A program made the position numbers and the translations under genes. Under the pieces are notes generated by a model. The model was not told where the DNA came from. It searched no databases and saw only the letters and a program-made list of their open reading frames with translations. Shown here one piece after another: positions 44,638 to 52,614 of a stretch of 64,000 nt of DNA (positions are counted from its first letter, which is position 1; the number at the start of each line of letters is the position of its first letter). This DNA comes from an uncultured Muribaculaceae bacterium (GTDB lineage: Bacteria > Bacteroidota > Bacteroidia > Bacteroidales > Muribaculaceae), in contig CAJTRS010000001.1 of the NCBI GenBank assembly GCA_910578805.1, forward strand, positions 25,529 to 89,528. Reading direction: 5' to 3'.

Positions 44638-45342
44638 ATGAATAAGGTAACCTTTATGGACCACAGCGGATATGTGGTCACTCTTGACAATGCTATCCTC
44701 GTTTTTGACTATTACCGCGATCCGGCGCATGCATTGCATCACGCTATCCGGCAGAATCCGGATATGCCGGTGATATTCTTTGTGACACACCACCGGAGCG
44801 AACATTTCGACAAAAGCATATTTGAACTTGCACAGAACCATAAGCGCGTCTATGTGCTATCCAACGATGTCTATCAACAGGACGTACCCTCTGATCTCGC
44901 CGTAGCCGGCATGAGCAAAGGCGACATAATAGAAGACCTCCCCGCGGGCATTAAAGTGCACGCACTGCCGGCTACCGATAGCGGTGTAAGCTTCCTTGTG
45001 ACCACAGCGACAGGTGAGACGATATTTTTTGCGGGCGGAATCAATGACCCGCACAAACCCGTGACCGACCACCGCAAAGCCGCCGATGAATATAACAAGA
45101 CTCTAAACCGCATAGCTTCCGAAATGCCGCAGGCCGACATAGCGTTTCTTTCGGTCAACTATCTCATGGAATCATACTATCCACCCGAAGTAAGAAAATT
45201 TCTTGACATGGTAAAAGTGCGCGACTTCTTCCCCATGGAATTAGGTGGAAACTTCCATGACTCGGAGGAGATGCAGTCACAGATGCCATCGGGCACCAAG
45301 GTACATTGCCTGCACACACCCGGCCAGTCCGTATCCCTGTAA
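44638..45342 (+). CDS. MBL-fold protein with degenerate metal site
   Basis: This 234-residue protein has the fold of UlaG-like metallo-beta-lactamase proteins. It opens with VTFMDHSGYVVTLDNAILVFDYY and contains FFVTHHRSEHFD where the family has HxHxDH. Here the third position is Arg and the Asp is Glu. Later ligands are also changed: the segment before the C-terminus reads PMELGG rather than P-x-H-x-G, and SVNYLM replaces a Pro-x-Asp/His motif. It probably does not bind two metals in the normal way. The ATG at 44638 follows the preceding gene by 10 bases. It is the last gene of the S9 operon. Confidence 0.8.
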   Translation: MNKVTFMDHSGYVVTLDNAILVFDYYRDPAHALHHAIRQNPDMPVIFFVTHHRSEHFDKSIFELAQNHKRVYVLSNDVYQQDVPSDLAVAGMSKGDIIEDLPAGIKVHALPATDSGVSFLVTTATGETIFFAGGINDPHKPVTDHRKAADEYNKTLNRIASEMPQADIAFLSVNYLMESYYPPEVRKFLDMVKVRDFFPMELGGNFHDSEEMQSQMPSGTKVHCLHTPGQSVSL

Positions 45343-45373
45343 ATATAATCCAACAGCACTCTGATTGTACCAT

Positions 45374-45413
45374 ACGATAAAAGGTGAAGATTCAAATCTT
45401 CACCTTTTATCGT
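45374..45413 (+). terminator. Bidirectional terminator between the MBL operon and nagB
   Basis: A perfect 18-bp inverted repeat (ACGATAAAAGGTGAAGAT) with a 4-base loop carries A- and T-runs on both sides, serving both converging transcripts. Confidence 0.92.
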
Positions 45414-45466
45414 AACTCCCTCGGTCTATAATTCCGGGGAAGTCTATGTATTTTCCTGATCTGATA

Positions 45467-46276
45467 TTACAACTGCGATTCGGGATCAAGATTGGCACTT
45501 TCTATATCCTTGAAATAGCGGTAGGTACCAACTTTGAGTTCCTCGCAAGCAGCATCATCGGCCACGATAAGTGCCTTGGGGTGCATCTGAAGAGCCGAAA
45601 TTGTCCACATCTGGCTTATGCCTCCTTCCACACCGTGACGGAGTGCGCGGGCCTTGTTATGACCGTTGACAATCAGGAGCACACTTTTGGCAGCCATGAT
45701 AGTGCCGACACCTACTGTAAGGGCGGTCTTGGGAACGAGATCGACATTGTTGTCAAAGAAGCGCGAGTTGGCTATGATAGTGTCGCGTGTCAGAGTCTTC
45801 ATGCGGGTTTTCGATGTCAGTGCCGATCCTGGTTCATTGAACGCGATGTGGCCGTCAGGACCCACACCACCTAAAAACAGGTCGATACCGCCATAGCTTG
45901 CTATCTTGGCCTCATAACGAGCACACTCCTCTGCCGGATTTTCGGCATTACCGTTAAGTATGTTGACATTTTCGGGCAATATATCTATCTGATTGAAGAA
46001 ATTTGTCCACATGAAAGTATAGTAGCTCTGCTCATGATCGCGGGGTATGCCGCAATATTCGTCCATGTTGAAAGTCACCACATGCTTGAACGACACCTTG
46101 CCTTCCTTGTTAAGCTTTATAAGATGGCGATACATACCCAGAGGTGAGCTGCCGGTGGGACAACCAAGCACAAAGGGGTGATCGGCCGTAGGATTGGCCT
46201 CGTTGATACGCGCTGCCACATAGCAGGCAGCCCACTGTGATACTTTGTCGTAGTCAGGTTCAATAATTAGTCGCAT
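45467..46276 (-). CDS. nagB: Glucosamine-6-phosphate deaminase
   Basis: NagB converts glucosamine 6-phosphate to fructose 6-phosphate and ammonia. The 269-residue protein has all active-site residues at E. coli numbering: Asp72 (FNMDEYCGIP), Asp141, His143 and Glu148 (GPDGHIAFNEPGS). It is monocistronic with its own promoter and terminator. A related but catalytically altered NagB-like protein, fused to a deacetylase, is encoded 1 kb away on the opposite strand. Confidence 0.96.
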   Translation of the reverse strand: MRLIIEPDYDKVSQWAACYVAARINEANPTADHPFVLGCPTGSSPLGMYRHLIKLNKEGKVSFKHVVTFNMDEYCGIPRDHEQSYYTFMWTNFFNQIDILPENVNILNGNAENPAEECARYEAKIASYGGIDLFLGGVGPDGHIAFNEPGSALTSKTRMKTLTRDTIIANSRFFDNNVDLVPKTALTVGVGTIMAAKSVLLIVNGHNKARALRHGVEGGISQMWTISALQMHPKALIVADDAACEELKVGTYRYFKDIESANLDPESQL

Positions 46277-46313
46277 AATTTGGTATGTGATTACGGGTTA
46301 TGGTTAATTGATG

Positions 46314-46321
46314 CAAACTTA
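46314..46321 (-). promoter_or_regulatory. -7 promoter box of nagB
   Basis: TAAGTTTG on the minus strand, 37 bases before the ATG. Confidence 0.55.
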
Positions 46322-46407
46322 CGAAAATTTCGCCGTAATCCCCCTACTCATGCCCGATTTTTTATAAAAACACGCATAAGACAAACCGTTAACCTTATTT
46401 AACTATC

Positions 46408-46415
46408 GGGGGGGG
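46408..46415 (+). repeat. Eight-G homopolymer at a promoter
   Basis: A run of eight Gs ends 19 bases before the TATATTTG box of the porin-like gene, where the -33 element should be. Such tracts can change length by slippage. Confidence 0.5.
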
Positions 46416-46434
46416 TAAATAGACCAAAACCACA

Positions 46435-46442
46435 TATATTTG
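46435..46442 (+). promoter_or_regulatory. -7 promoter box of the porin-like gene
   Basis: TATATTTG on the plus strand, 30 bases before the ATG at 46473. Confidence 0.6.
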
Positions 46443-46472
46443 CAAATATTTTTAACCCTAATTTATCAAGTC

Positions 46473-47195
46473 ATGAAGAAATTAATTATTGCTATCACAT
46501 CAATCGCACTCTCGGTGAGTACACTAACCGCACAGGATAATGCCGGATACAACCGCATAGGACTATCCTACAACAACACCCATTTCGGATTTGACAAATT
46601 CGGAGATGACTTAGAGATCGACGGCACAAGTCTCAACGGAATCGGTATCGACTATATCCATGGGTTCAGCCTCAGCCGTGCCATACCCATATTCTTGGAG
46701 ACCGGACTTAACCTCAACTTCAATTTCGGTTCTGAAAACCTGGAAAGCATACGCGAAGGCAACTACTGGGCAAAATCCAATCTATCCATGCAGAACATCA
46801 ATGCTCAGGTTCCTGTGAACTTCGTTTACCGGTTCAATCTTGCAAATGATCTATCGATAGCTCCGTATCTGGGTCTGAATTTCAAGCTGCATTTCACTGA
46901 AAAAATCAAGACCGAAATAACCACCAACATACCTGACCGATACCTAATCCAGGCCGGTATTGATCCTGAGGAATTGGAAGGAGAATGGACAAGCCTGTTT
47001 GACGAAGACTTAATGGGCGGCGAAAAATACACATGGAACCGCTTCCAGATGGGTTGGCACATAGGAGTCGGATTCCGTTACAAGCCTCTGTATCTCGGCG
47101 TTCAATACGGCACTGACTTCATCAGCGCATACAGCTATAAAGACTCATCGGTAAATACCGGCAACCTTAAAATATCGCTGGCCTACAGTTTCTGA
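46473..47195 (+). CDS. Porin-family outer-membrane beta-barrel protein
   Basis: This 240-residue outer-membrane protein starts at the ATG at 46473, which gives a clean signal peptide (MKKLIIAITSIALSVSTLTA, cleaved before QDN). The remainder consists of alternating strands with aromatic girdles (YNRIGLSYNNTHFGF, FLETGLNLNFNFGSE, IAPYLGLNFKLHF, WHIGVGFRYKPLYLGVQYG) and ends in a typical barrel C-terminal strand with a final Phe (LKISLAYSF). It fits the small 8-10 strand OMP_b-brl group. No substrate can be inferred. A G8 tract sits at its promoter, and a terminator follows. Confidence 0.85.
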   Translation: MKKLIIAITSIALSVSTLTAQDNAGYNRIGLSYNNTHFGFDKFGDDLEIDGTSLNGIGIDYIHGFSLSRAIPIFLETGLNLNFNFGSENLESIREGNYWAKSNLSMQNINAQVPVNFVYRFNLANDLSIAPYLGLNFKLHFTEKIKTEITTNIPDRYLIQAGIDPEELEGEWTSLFDEDLMGGEKYTWNRFQMGWHIGVGFRYKPLYLGVQYGTDFISAYSYKDSSVNTGNLKISLAYSF

Positions 47196-47218
47196 ATTTC
47201 TGTTTAATACTTTTTAAT

Positions 47219-47258
47219 AGTGCTGCCGTATATTACCTAATGCGGCAGCGCATTTTTT
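47219..47258 (+). terminator. Terminator of the porin-like gene
   Basis: Arms GCTGCCG and CGGCAGC, with partial inner pairing, are followed three bases later by six Ts. Confidence 0.75.
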
Positions 47259-47293
47259 ATATTGTAGAATTTCAGAAAAAGTAAATTAAAAAT

Positions 47294-47301
47294 TAACTTT
47301 G
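47294..47301 (+). promoter_or_regulatory. -7 promoter box of the NagB-like/PIG-L gene
   Basis: TAACTTTG on the plus strand, 21 bases before the ATG at 47323. It overlaps the longer frame start at 47299, ruling that out. Confidence 0.6.
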
Positions 47302-47322
47302 TGGTATAAAAATTCCACAATC

Positions 47323-49305
47323 ATGAAAACGAACCTTAGTTCTCAAATCAAACTGGATCGGATACCACGTAAATACTACGATCCGCAGAGCGAAATAGAG
47401 TTCACCGCTCTTACACGCGAAGAGAAAGTTTACACCCGTATTTTTGAAACCGCTGCCGACGGCAGCAAATACATAGCCGAGAATGTAGTAAAATACATCA
47501 AACGGTATGTGTCCGAGAAAGGCAAGTGCGTGTTGGCGCTCGGAGCCGGAGTGAGCACCCACAGTGTATATTCTGAACTTATCAAGATGCACCGTGACGG
47601 AGTCGTAAACTTCAACGATGTGATCGTTTACAACATCAGCGAGTTCTTCCCTCTGGTGGAAAACGGTCCCTGCACTCTCAAGCGTCTCAAAGAGGTGTTC
47701 CTTGACCACATAAATATCAAGCCAGAAAATATACATACAATCGATCCGGCCGTCACAAAGGAGGATATGTATGAATACTGCAAAGCTTACGAGAAATCCA
47801 TTGCCGACGAAGGAGGCATAGACATCACAATCTGCGAGATAGGCCCGCAGGGAACCTTAGCGTTCAACGAGCCCGGCAGCGCCGCGTCAAGCCTGTGCCG
47901 TCTGGTTCTCCTCGGCAGCGAGACACGCCACAACATATCGTCGGACTACAACTGCGAGAACGTGCCCACCACCGCCATCACTCTCGGCATAAGCAACCTG
48001 CTAAGCGCTCGCCGAGTGATGAACATGGCATGGGGTGAGAACCGTGCGGCCATCATAAAGAAGACCGTAGAGGAACCTGCAAGCACAGCCATGCCGGCAT
48101 CGTTCATTCAGAACCACCCCCACGTAAAGGTTGTGGTTGACCTTCCGGCTGCCGAAGACCTCACTCGCATAAGCCAGCCGTGGAAAGTTACCTCCTGCGA
48201 ATGGAACGACAAACTGATACGCCGTGCCATTGTATGGCTCTGCGAGATGACAGGCAAACCTATTCTCAAACTCACCGACAAAGACTACAAAGACTGGGGC
48301 CTCGGAGAGCTACTTGCCCTCTACGGATCGGCCTACAGTGTCAACATCAAGATATTCAACGATCTCCAGCACACCATCACCGGTTGGCCCGGCGGCAAGC
48401 CCAATGCCGATGACACATACCGTCCGGAGCGTGCCAAGCCCTATCCCAAGCGTGTGATAGTGTTCAGCCCCCACCCCGATGACGACGTGATATCCATGGG
48501 CGGCACACTTAAACGCCTCGTCGATCAGAAACACGATGTGCATGTGGCCTATGAAACTTCCGGCAACATAGCCGTAGGCGACGAGGATATGATGCGCTAC
48601 TTCCTGATGATGGACAAGATAGCCCCCATGTATGGTTTCAAGACTGACGGTTATGATAACCTCAGCAACGGTGTGCGCGACTTTGTGGCCCAGAAAAAGG
48701 CCGGCGATATGGATTCTTCGGAAATCCGCGAGATCAAGACCATGATCCGTCAGGCCGAAGCCACCATAGCTTGCAACTATATCGGCGTCAAACCTCAGAA
48801 TATCCACTTCCTCCGTCTGCCTTTCTACGAAACCGGCACCATAAAGAAAGGCGAACTCTCAGAAGCCGATATCGAACGTGTGAAAGCTCTGCTTGAAGAG
48901 GTCAAGCCCCAGCAGATATTCGTTGCCGGCGACCTCGCCGATCCCCATGGCACACACCGAGTGTGCACCGATGCCGTGCTGGCCGCACTTTATGAACTGC
49001 GCAACGAGAAATGGATGGACGACTGCCGTATATGGATGTACCGCGGCGCATGGGCCGAATGGGAAATCGACCACATTGAAATGGCCGTACCTATCAGTCC
49101 CGAAGAGCTCCGCTTCAAGCGCAACTCTATCCTAAAGCACCAGAGCCAGATGGAGAATGCTCCATTTCTCGGCGATGACGACCGCTTGTTCTGGCAGCGT
49201 GCCGAAGACCGCAACCGCGCCACAGCCCAGCTCTATGAGAGCCTCGGCCTCGCTTCATACGAAGCAATGGAAGCCTTTGTGGAGTATCACCCTATCCGTG
49301 ACTGA
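47323..49305 (+). CDS. NagB-like domain fused to a PIG-L deacetylase
   Basis: This 660-residue two-domain protein is usually named glucosamine-6-phosphate deaminase in Bacteroides annotations. Residues about 30-310 are NagB-like, but the catalytic residues are replaced: Ser106 for Asp72, Gln176 for Asp141 and Thr178 for His143, with only the Glu148 equivalent (Glu183) kept (GPQGTLAFNEPGS). Residues about 375-640 are a PIG-L/LmbE zinc deacetylase with HPDDD at 384-388 and DPHGTHRV further on, which looks intact. I infer that the first domain binds an amino-sugar phosphate without deaminating it, and that the second removes an acetyl group from an N-acetylglucosamine derivative. It has its own promoter and terminator. 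Confidence 0.85.
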   Translation: MKTNLSSQIKLDRIPRKYYDPQSEIEFTALTREEKVYTRIFETAADGSKYIAENVVKYIKRYVSEKGKCVLALGAGVSTHSVYSELIKMHRDGVVNFNDVIVYNISEFFPLVENGPCTLKRLKEVFLDHINIKPENIHTIDPAVTKEDMYEYCKAYEKSIADEGGIDITICEIGPQGTLAFNEPGSAASSLCRLVLLGSETRHNISSDYNCENVPTTAITLGISNLLSARRVMNMAWGENRAAIIKKTVEEPASTAMPASFIQNHPHVKVVVDLPAAEDLTRISQPWKVTSCEWNDKLIRRAIVWLCEMTGKPILKLTDKDYKDWGLGELLALYGSAYSVNIKIFNDLQHTITGWPGGKPNADDTYRPERAKPYPKRVIVFSPHPDDDVISMGGTLKRLVDQKHDVHVAYETSGNIAVGDEDMMRYFLMMDKIAPMYGFKTDGYDNLSNGVRDFVAQKKAGDMDSSEIREIKTMIRQAEATIACNYIGVKPQNIHFLRLPFYETGTIKKGELSEADIERVKALLEEVKPQQIFVAGDLADPHGTHRVCTDAVLAALYELRNEKWMDDCRIWMYRGAWAEWEIDHIEMAVPISPEELRFKRNSILKHQSQMENAPFLGDDDRLFWQRAEDRNRATAQLYESLGLASYEAMEAFVEYHPIRD

Positions 49306-49330
49306 CCACAACAGGTCTGAAATAAAAAGC

Positions 49331-49366
49331 AAAAAAGTGCTCCTTTTCCAAGGAGCACTTTTTTTG
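49331..49366 (+). terminator. Terminator of the NagB-like/PIG-L gene
   Basis: Arms AAAGTGCTCCTT and AAGGAGCACTTT pair perfectly and are followed by a T-run. Nothing else recognisable lies between 49367 and 49482. Confidence 0.92.
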
Positions 49367-49482
49367 TTTTTTAATTCCAATATTTTTATTTCCGCGCCCA
49401 TATCCGATATCCTAAATTGCAGCACCCATTGCTATCTTAAATACCGTGGAGAGTAACCTCTCCTGACATGGTGATAATACCT

Positions 49483-49519
49483 AAAAAAGTGGCACCGCCC
49501 CATTCTGGGCAATGCCACT
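49483..49519 (-). terminator. Terminator of the nuo-atp operon
   Basis: On the minus strand, AGTGGCA...TGCCACT with inner GCCC/GGGC pairing is followed by six Ts, 37 bases past the nuoN stop. It is the first strong terminator after nuoH on this strand. Confidence 0.88.
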
Positions 49520-49556
49520 ATTCTTTAATCCGTGTCAGTAATCCGATAAACCCGGA

Positions 49557-51023
49557 TCAGCAGCCACACACACCAAGGAGGCTGTCGTAAACACAGCTTA
49601 CTATACCGAGCAACACTATGCCAAGCACACACACGCTCATGCCTATGCGTTCAGACAAGGCGCTGCGGAATGTTGACACCGTGCATGGTTCTTCAGTCTT
49701 GATAAACATGGCTTTCACCACAAGCAGATAGTAATAGAGTGATACGATGGTGTTGATAAGAGCAATGAACACCAGCACGTAGAGAGCCACGCTACCCTGC
49801 GATATAGCCGAGGTGAATATGAAGAACTTGCTGAAAAATCCGGCAAACGGAGGAATACCGGCCAACGAGAACATGGCAAGCATCATAGTGAATGCCAGAC
49901 GGGGATTGGTCTTGTAAAGACCGTTGTAATCCTCACGATCCACCTTGCCGGTGGCGTTCTCCACTGCCCCTATCACACCGAAAGCAGCAAGATTGGAGAA
50001 GATGTAAACCAATATGTAATACATCAGAGCAGCCACACCCATATCCTCAAACGATACTATGCCGAGCATGATGTAACCGGCCTGCGACACGGAAGAGAAT
50101 GCAAGGAAGCGTTTAAGGTTGTGCTGACGTATGGCAAACAGGTTACCTACGGTGATGGTAAGTATGATCAGAGCATAAAGCATATATTCCCATGCTTCGG
50201 CATAAACCACACCGAATGCCTGCCACAATATCACCAAAAAGGCAAATGCAGCCGAACCCTTGGAAATAACCGACAGGTAAGAGGTCACGGGAGTAGGAGC
50301 ACCCTGATAGACATCGGCGGTCCACAAGTGGAAAGGCACAAGCGAAAGTTTGAATCCCATGCCGGCCATGACAAAGGCCAGAGCGATTATCAGGAGTACT
50401 GTGTTGGTTGTGCCGAATGCCGTACCGAACATCAGAGCCTCACCTATCTGGGCGAAGTAAAGCGAGCCGGTGAGAGCATACACAAACGACAGCCCCATCA
50501 GGAATATGGCCGAAGAGAACACGGCTGTGAGTATGTACTTCACGGCTGCCTCACGGCTCTCATAACGGTTCTTGTCGAAAGCCACCATAGCTGCCAGAGG
50601 AAGCGATGCAGTCTCAAGACCGATGATAAAGAGCAGGAAGTGACGGGCCGATATCATGAGATACATACCGAAGAGTGTTACCAGCAAAAGTTCGTAGAAC
50701 TCACCCCTGCGCATGGCCTGCGCATCGGTCGAAGCCCAGCGGAGCGATTGGATCAGTACGATCAGCACACCCACATTAAGGATATTCTTTATAGCCGAAA
50801 TTACGGGCGAAGTCACATACATGCCGGCGAAAGCCACGGCATCATTGTCGGCCACCGCGCTATAGAATCCCCATGCGGTAAACATGGCGAAAAGCACACA
50901 AGTGACCACACCTATGCCATTACGGGACTTACCGGGCAGAAAAGTATCATTGAGGAAGACTAAAAGAAATACTACTAACAAGCATATTTCTTGCTTCATT
51001 GCTAAAAACTGTGAGTAATCCAT
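49557..51023 (-). CDS. nuoN: NADH-quinone oxidoreductase subunit N
   Basis: NuoN is an antiporter-like proton-pumping subunit in the membrane arm of complex I. The 488-residue protein has about 14 transmembrane helices, including the proton-channel helices around YLVISARHFLLFIIGLE-like and LSLVPFHLWTADVYQGAPTPVTSYLSVISKG segments with conserved Glu and Lys residues. It is the last gene of the long energy operon, 14 bases after nuoM, and is followed by a strong terminator. The ending CDSLLGVCGC is Cys-containing and unremarkable otherwise. Confidence 0.95.
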   Translation of the reverse strand: MDYSQFLAMKQEICLLVVFLLVFLNDTFLPGKSRNGIGVVTCVLFAMFTAWGFYSAVADNDAVAFAGMYVTSPVISAIKNILNVGVLIVLIQSLRWASTDAQAMRRGEFYELLLVTLFGMYLMISARHFLLFIIGLETASLPLAAMVAFDKNRYESREAAVKYILTAVFSSAIFLMGLSFVYALTGSLYFAQIGEALMFGTAFGTTNTVLLIIALAFVMAGMGFKLSLVPFHLWTADVYQGAPTPVTSYLSVISKGSAAFAFLVILWQAFGVVYAEAWEYMLYALIILTITVGNLFAIRQHNLKRFLAFSSVSQAGYIMLGIVSFEDMGVAALMYYILVYIFSNLAAFGVIGAVENATGKVDREDYNGLYKTNPRLAFTMMLAMFSLAGIPPFAGFFSKFFIFTSAISQGSVALYVLVFIALINTIVSLYYYLLVVKAMFIKTEEPCTVSTFRSALSERIGMSVCVLGIVLLGIVSCVYDSLLGVCGC

Positions 51024-51037
51024 TTCTTATAATCTTA

Positions 51038-52567
51038 TTAGTTCATTCCTATTACGGTAAATATCTGTTCACTGAATGTGAAGCGTATGATATCCTCGAA
51101 GAAATTGGGGAAGCAGCCAATAGCAGCCACGGAGAGGATAAGAACCACGGTCGATGTACGCTCCCACCATGTGGCATCGGTGAGTTCGAGGTGGTGCTTG
51201 TCCTGAACCGGACCCAAAAGCAGCTTGCCCACCACACGCAGTATATATACGGCTGTGATCACTATCGAGCAGCAAGCTATGATGGTAAATACCAGGCGGA
51301 GCGAACCGTCGCCTGCGAGATAGTCAGCCATACCCTGCTGGAACGATCCTATAAATATGGTCATTTCAGCCACAAAACCGCTGAGACCCGGCAGACCTAA
51401 CGATGCCATACCGGCTATCACATAACATACGGCAAGGAAGGGCATTATCTTCATCAGGCCTCCCATCTGACGTATGTCGCGAGTGTGTGTACGACCGTAG
51501 ATCATACCTATCAGAGCAAAGAACAGAGCCGTCATCAGGCCATGGGAAAGCATCTGCATTATGGCACCGGTCATGGCTGTGGTGTTGAGCATCAGAATTG
51601 CGAAGAGCACCAGACCGCAGTGGCTCACCGAAGAATAGGCGTTGATATACTTGAGGTCGGTCTGCACGCATGCGCTGAATGCACCATAGACCACGGAGAT
51701 ACCGGTAAGAATAAGGAATATCCACGCAAGGTCATTGGCAGCCTCGGGCATCAGATAGATGGACACGCGGAAGCAGCCGTAGCCGCCGAGCTTCATAAGC
51801 ACACCTGCATGGAGCATTGACACGGCGGTAGGCGCCGAAGCGTGACCGTCGGGACTCCATGTGTGGAAAGGGAACATGGCGCCGAGCACACCGAATCCCA
51901 CAAATGTCATGGGGAACAGGAAATACTGCCAGCCTTTGTCTATAGAACCGTTTTCAGCGATCTGCAGGAGATTCCAGGTGAGTTCGCTGCCGTCGGGAGC
52001 CGAGTGATAGTATATGCCGATCAGACCGAGCATCAGGAACGCCGATCCGCCCATGAGCATCAGTGTAAGCTTCATGGCCGAATAGTTCTTGTTGCCGCTT
52101 CCCCACACACCGATAAGAAGGTACATAGGAATAAGTGCCACCTCATAGAACATAAACATGGTGAACAGGTCGATCGAAATGAAAAATCCGAACACACCGG
52201 TGGTGAGAAGCACCAGCCAGAGGAAAAACTCCTTGGCCTGATCAATCTTCCATGAAGCGAAGCTGCCGGTGAGCAGAATTATGGACGACAGGAGCAACAT
52301 GGCCACCGATATGCCATCGACACCTACCGACAGGTTGATGTTCAACGGCTTGAACCATGCCCAACTGTCGGTATAGAGCATCGGAGCATCGGCACCGGCG
52401 GCGCGCAGACCCAAATAGTCAACGAGCAGATATACCGAAAGAGCTGTCAGTACCAGCGAACCGGTGACGGCCACGGCACGGATCTGCCTGATGTTCCGGC
52501 AGAAGGCGAGCCCCGCAAGCATGAGCAACGGGATCACCACGAAATAAATCAATATATTGGAAAACAT
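51038..52567 (-). CDS. nuoM: NADH-quinone oxidoreductase subunit M
   Basis: NuoM is the second antiporter-like proton-pumping subunit of complex I. The 509-residue protein has about 14 helices. The conserved FMFYEVALIPMYLLIGVWG segment carries the essential Glu, and GFGVLGAMFPFHTWSPDGHASAPTAVSMLHAGVLMKLGGYG is the classic Mrp-antiporter signature with its His and Lys residues. It lies between nuoL (47-base gap) and nuoN (14-base gap) on the same strand. Confidence 0.96.
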   Translation of the reverse strand: MFSNILIYFVVIPLLMLAGLAFCRNIRQIRAVAVTGSLVLTALSVYLLVDYLGLRAAGADAPMLYTDSWAWFKPLNINLSVGVDGISVAMLLLSSIILLTGSFASWKIDQAKEFFLWLVLLTTGVFGFFISIDLFTMFMFYEVALIPMYLLIGVWGSGNKNYSAMKLTLMLMGGSAFLMLGLIGIYYHSAPDGSELTWNLLQIAENGSIDKGWQYFLFPMTFVGFGVLGAMFPFHTWSPDGHASAPTAVSMLHAGVLMKLGGYGCFRVSIYLMPEAANDLAWIFLILTGISVVYGAFSACVQTDLKYINAYSSVSHCGLVLFAILMLNTTAMTGAIMQMLSHGLMTALFFALIGMIYGRTHTRDIRQMGGLMKIMPFLAVCYVIAGMASLGLPGLSGFVAEMTIFIGSFQQGMADYLAGDGSLRLVFTIIACCSIVITAVYILRVVGKLLLGPVQDKHHLELTDATWWERTSTVVLILSVAAIGCFPNFFEDIIRFTFSEQIFTVIGMN

Positions 52568-52614
52568 AATTACTATATTTTTTCTATTAGCAAGAGGTTA
52601 TTTCTATATCCGCA

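Noticed and set aside
45467..49305. NagB and the NagB-like fusion as a recent tandem duplication
   Set aside because: They are on opposite strands, strongly diverged, of different length and separated by a porin gene, so a recent duplication is unlikely.
50121..50963. Plus-strand open frame of 280 codons within nuoN, and a similar one over atpD (61262-62218)
   Set aside because: Both are antisense to highly conserved respiratory genes and are rich in His, Arg and Gln, typical of reverse-frame shadows.
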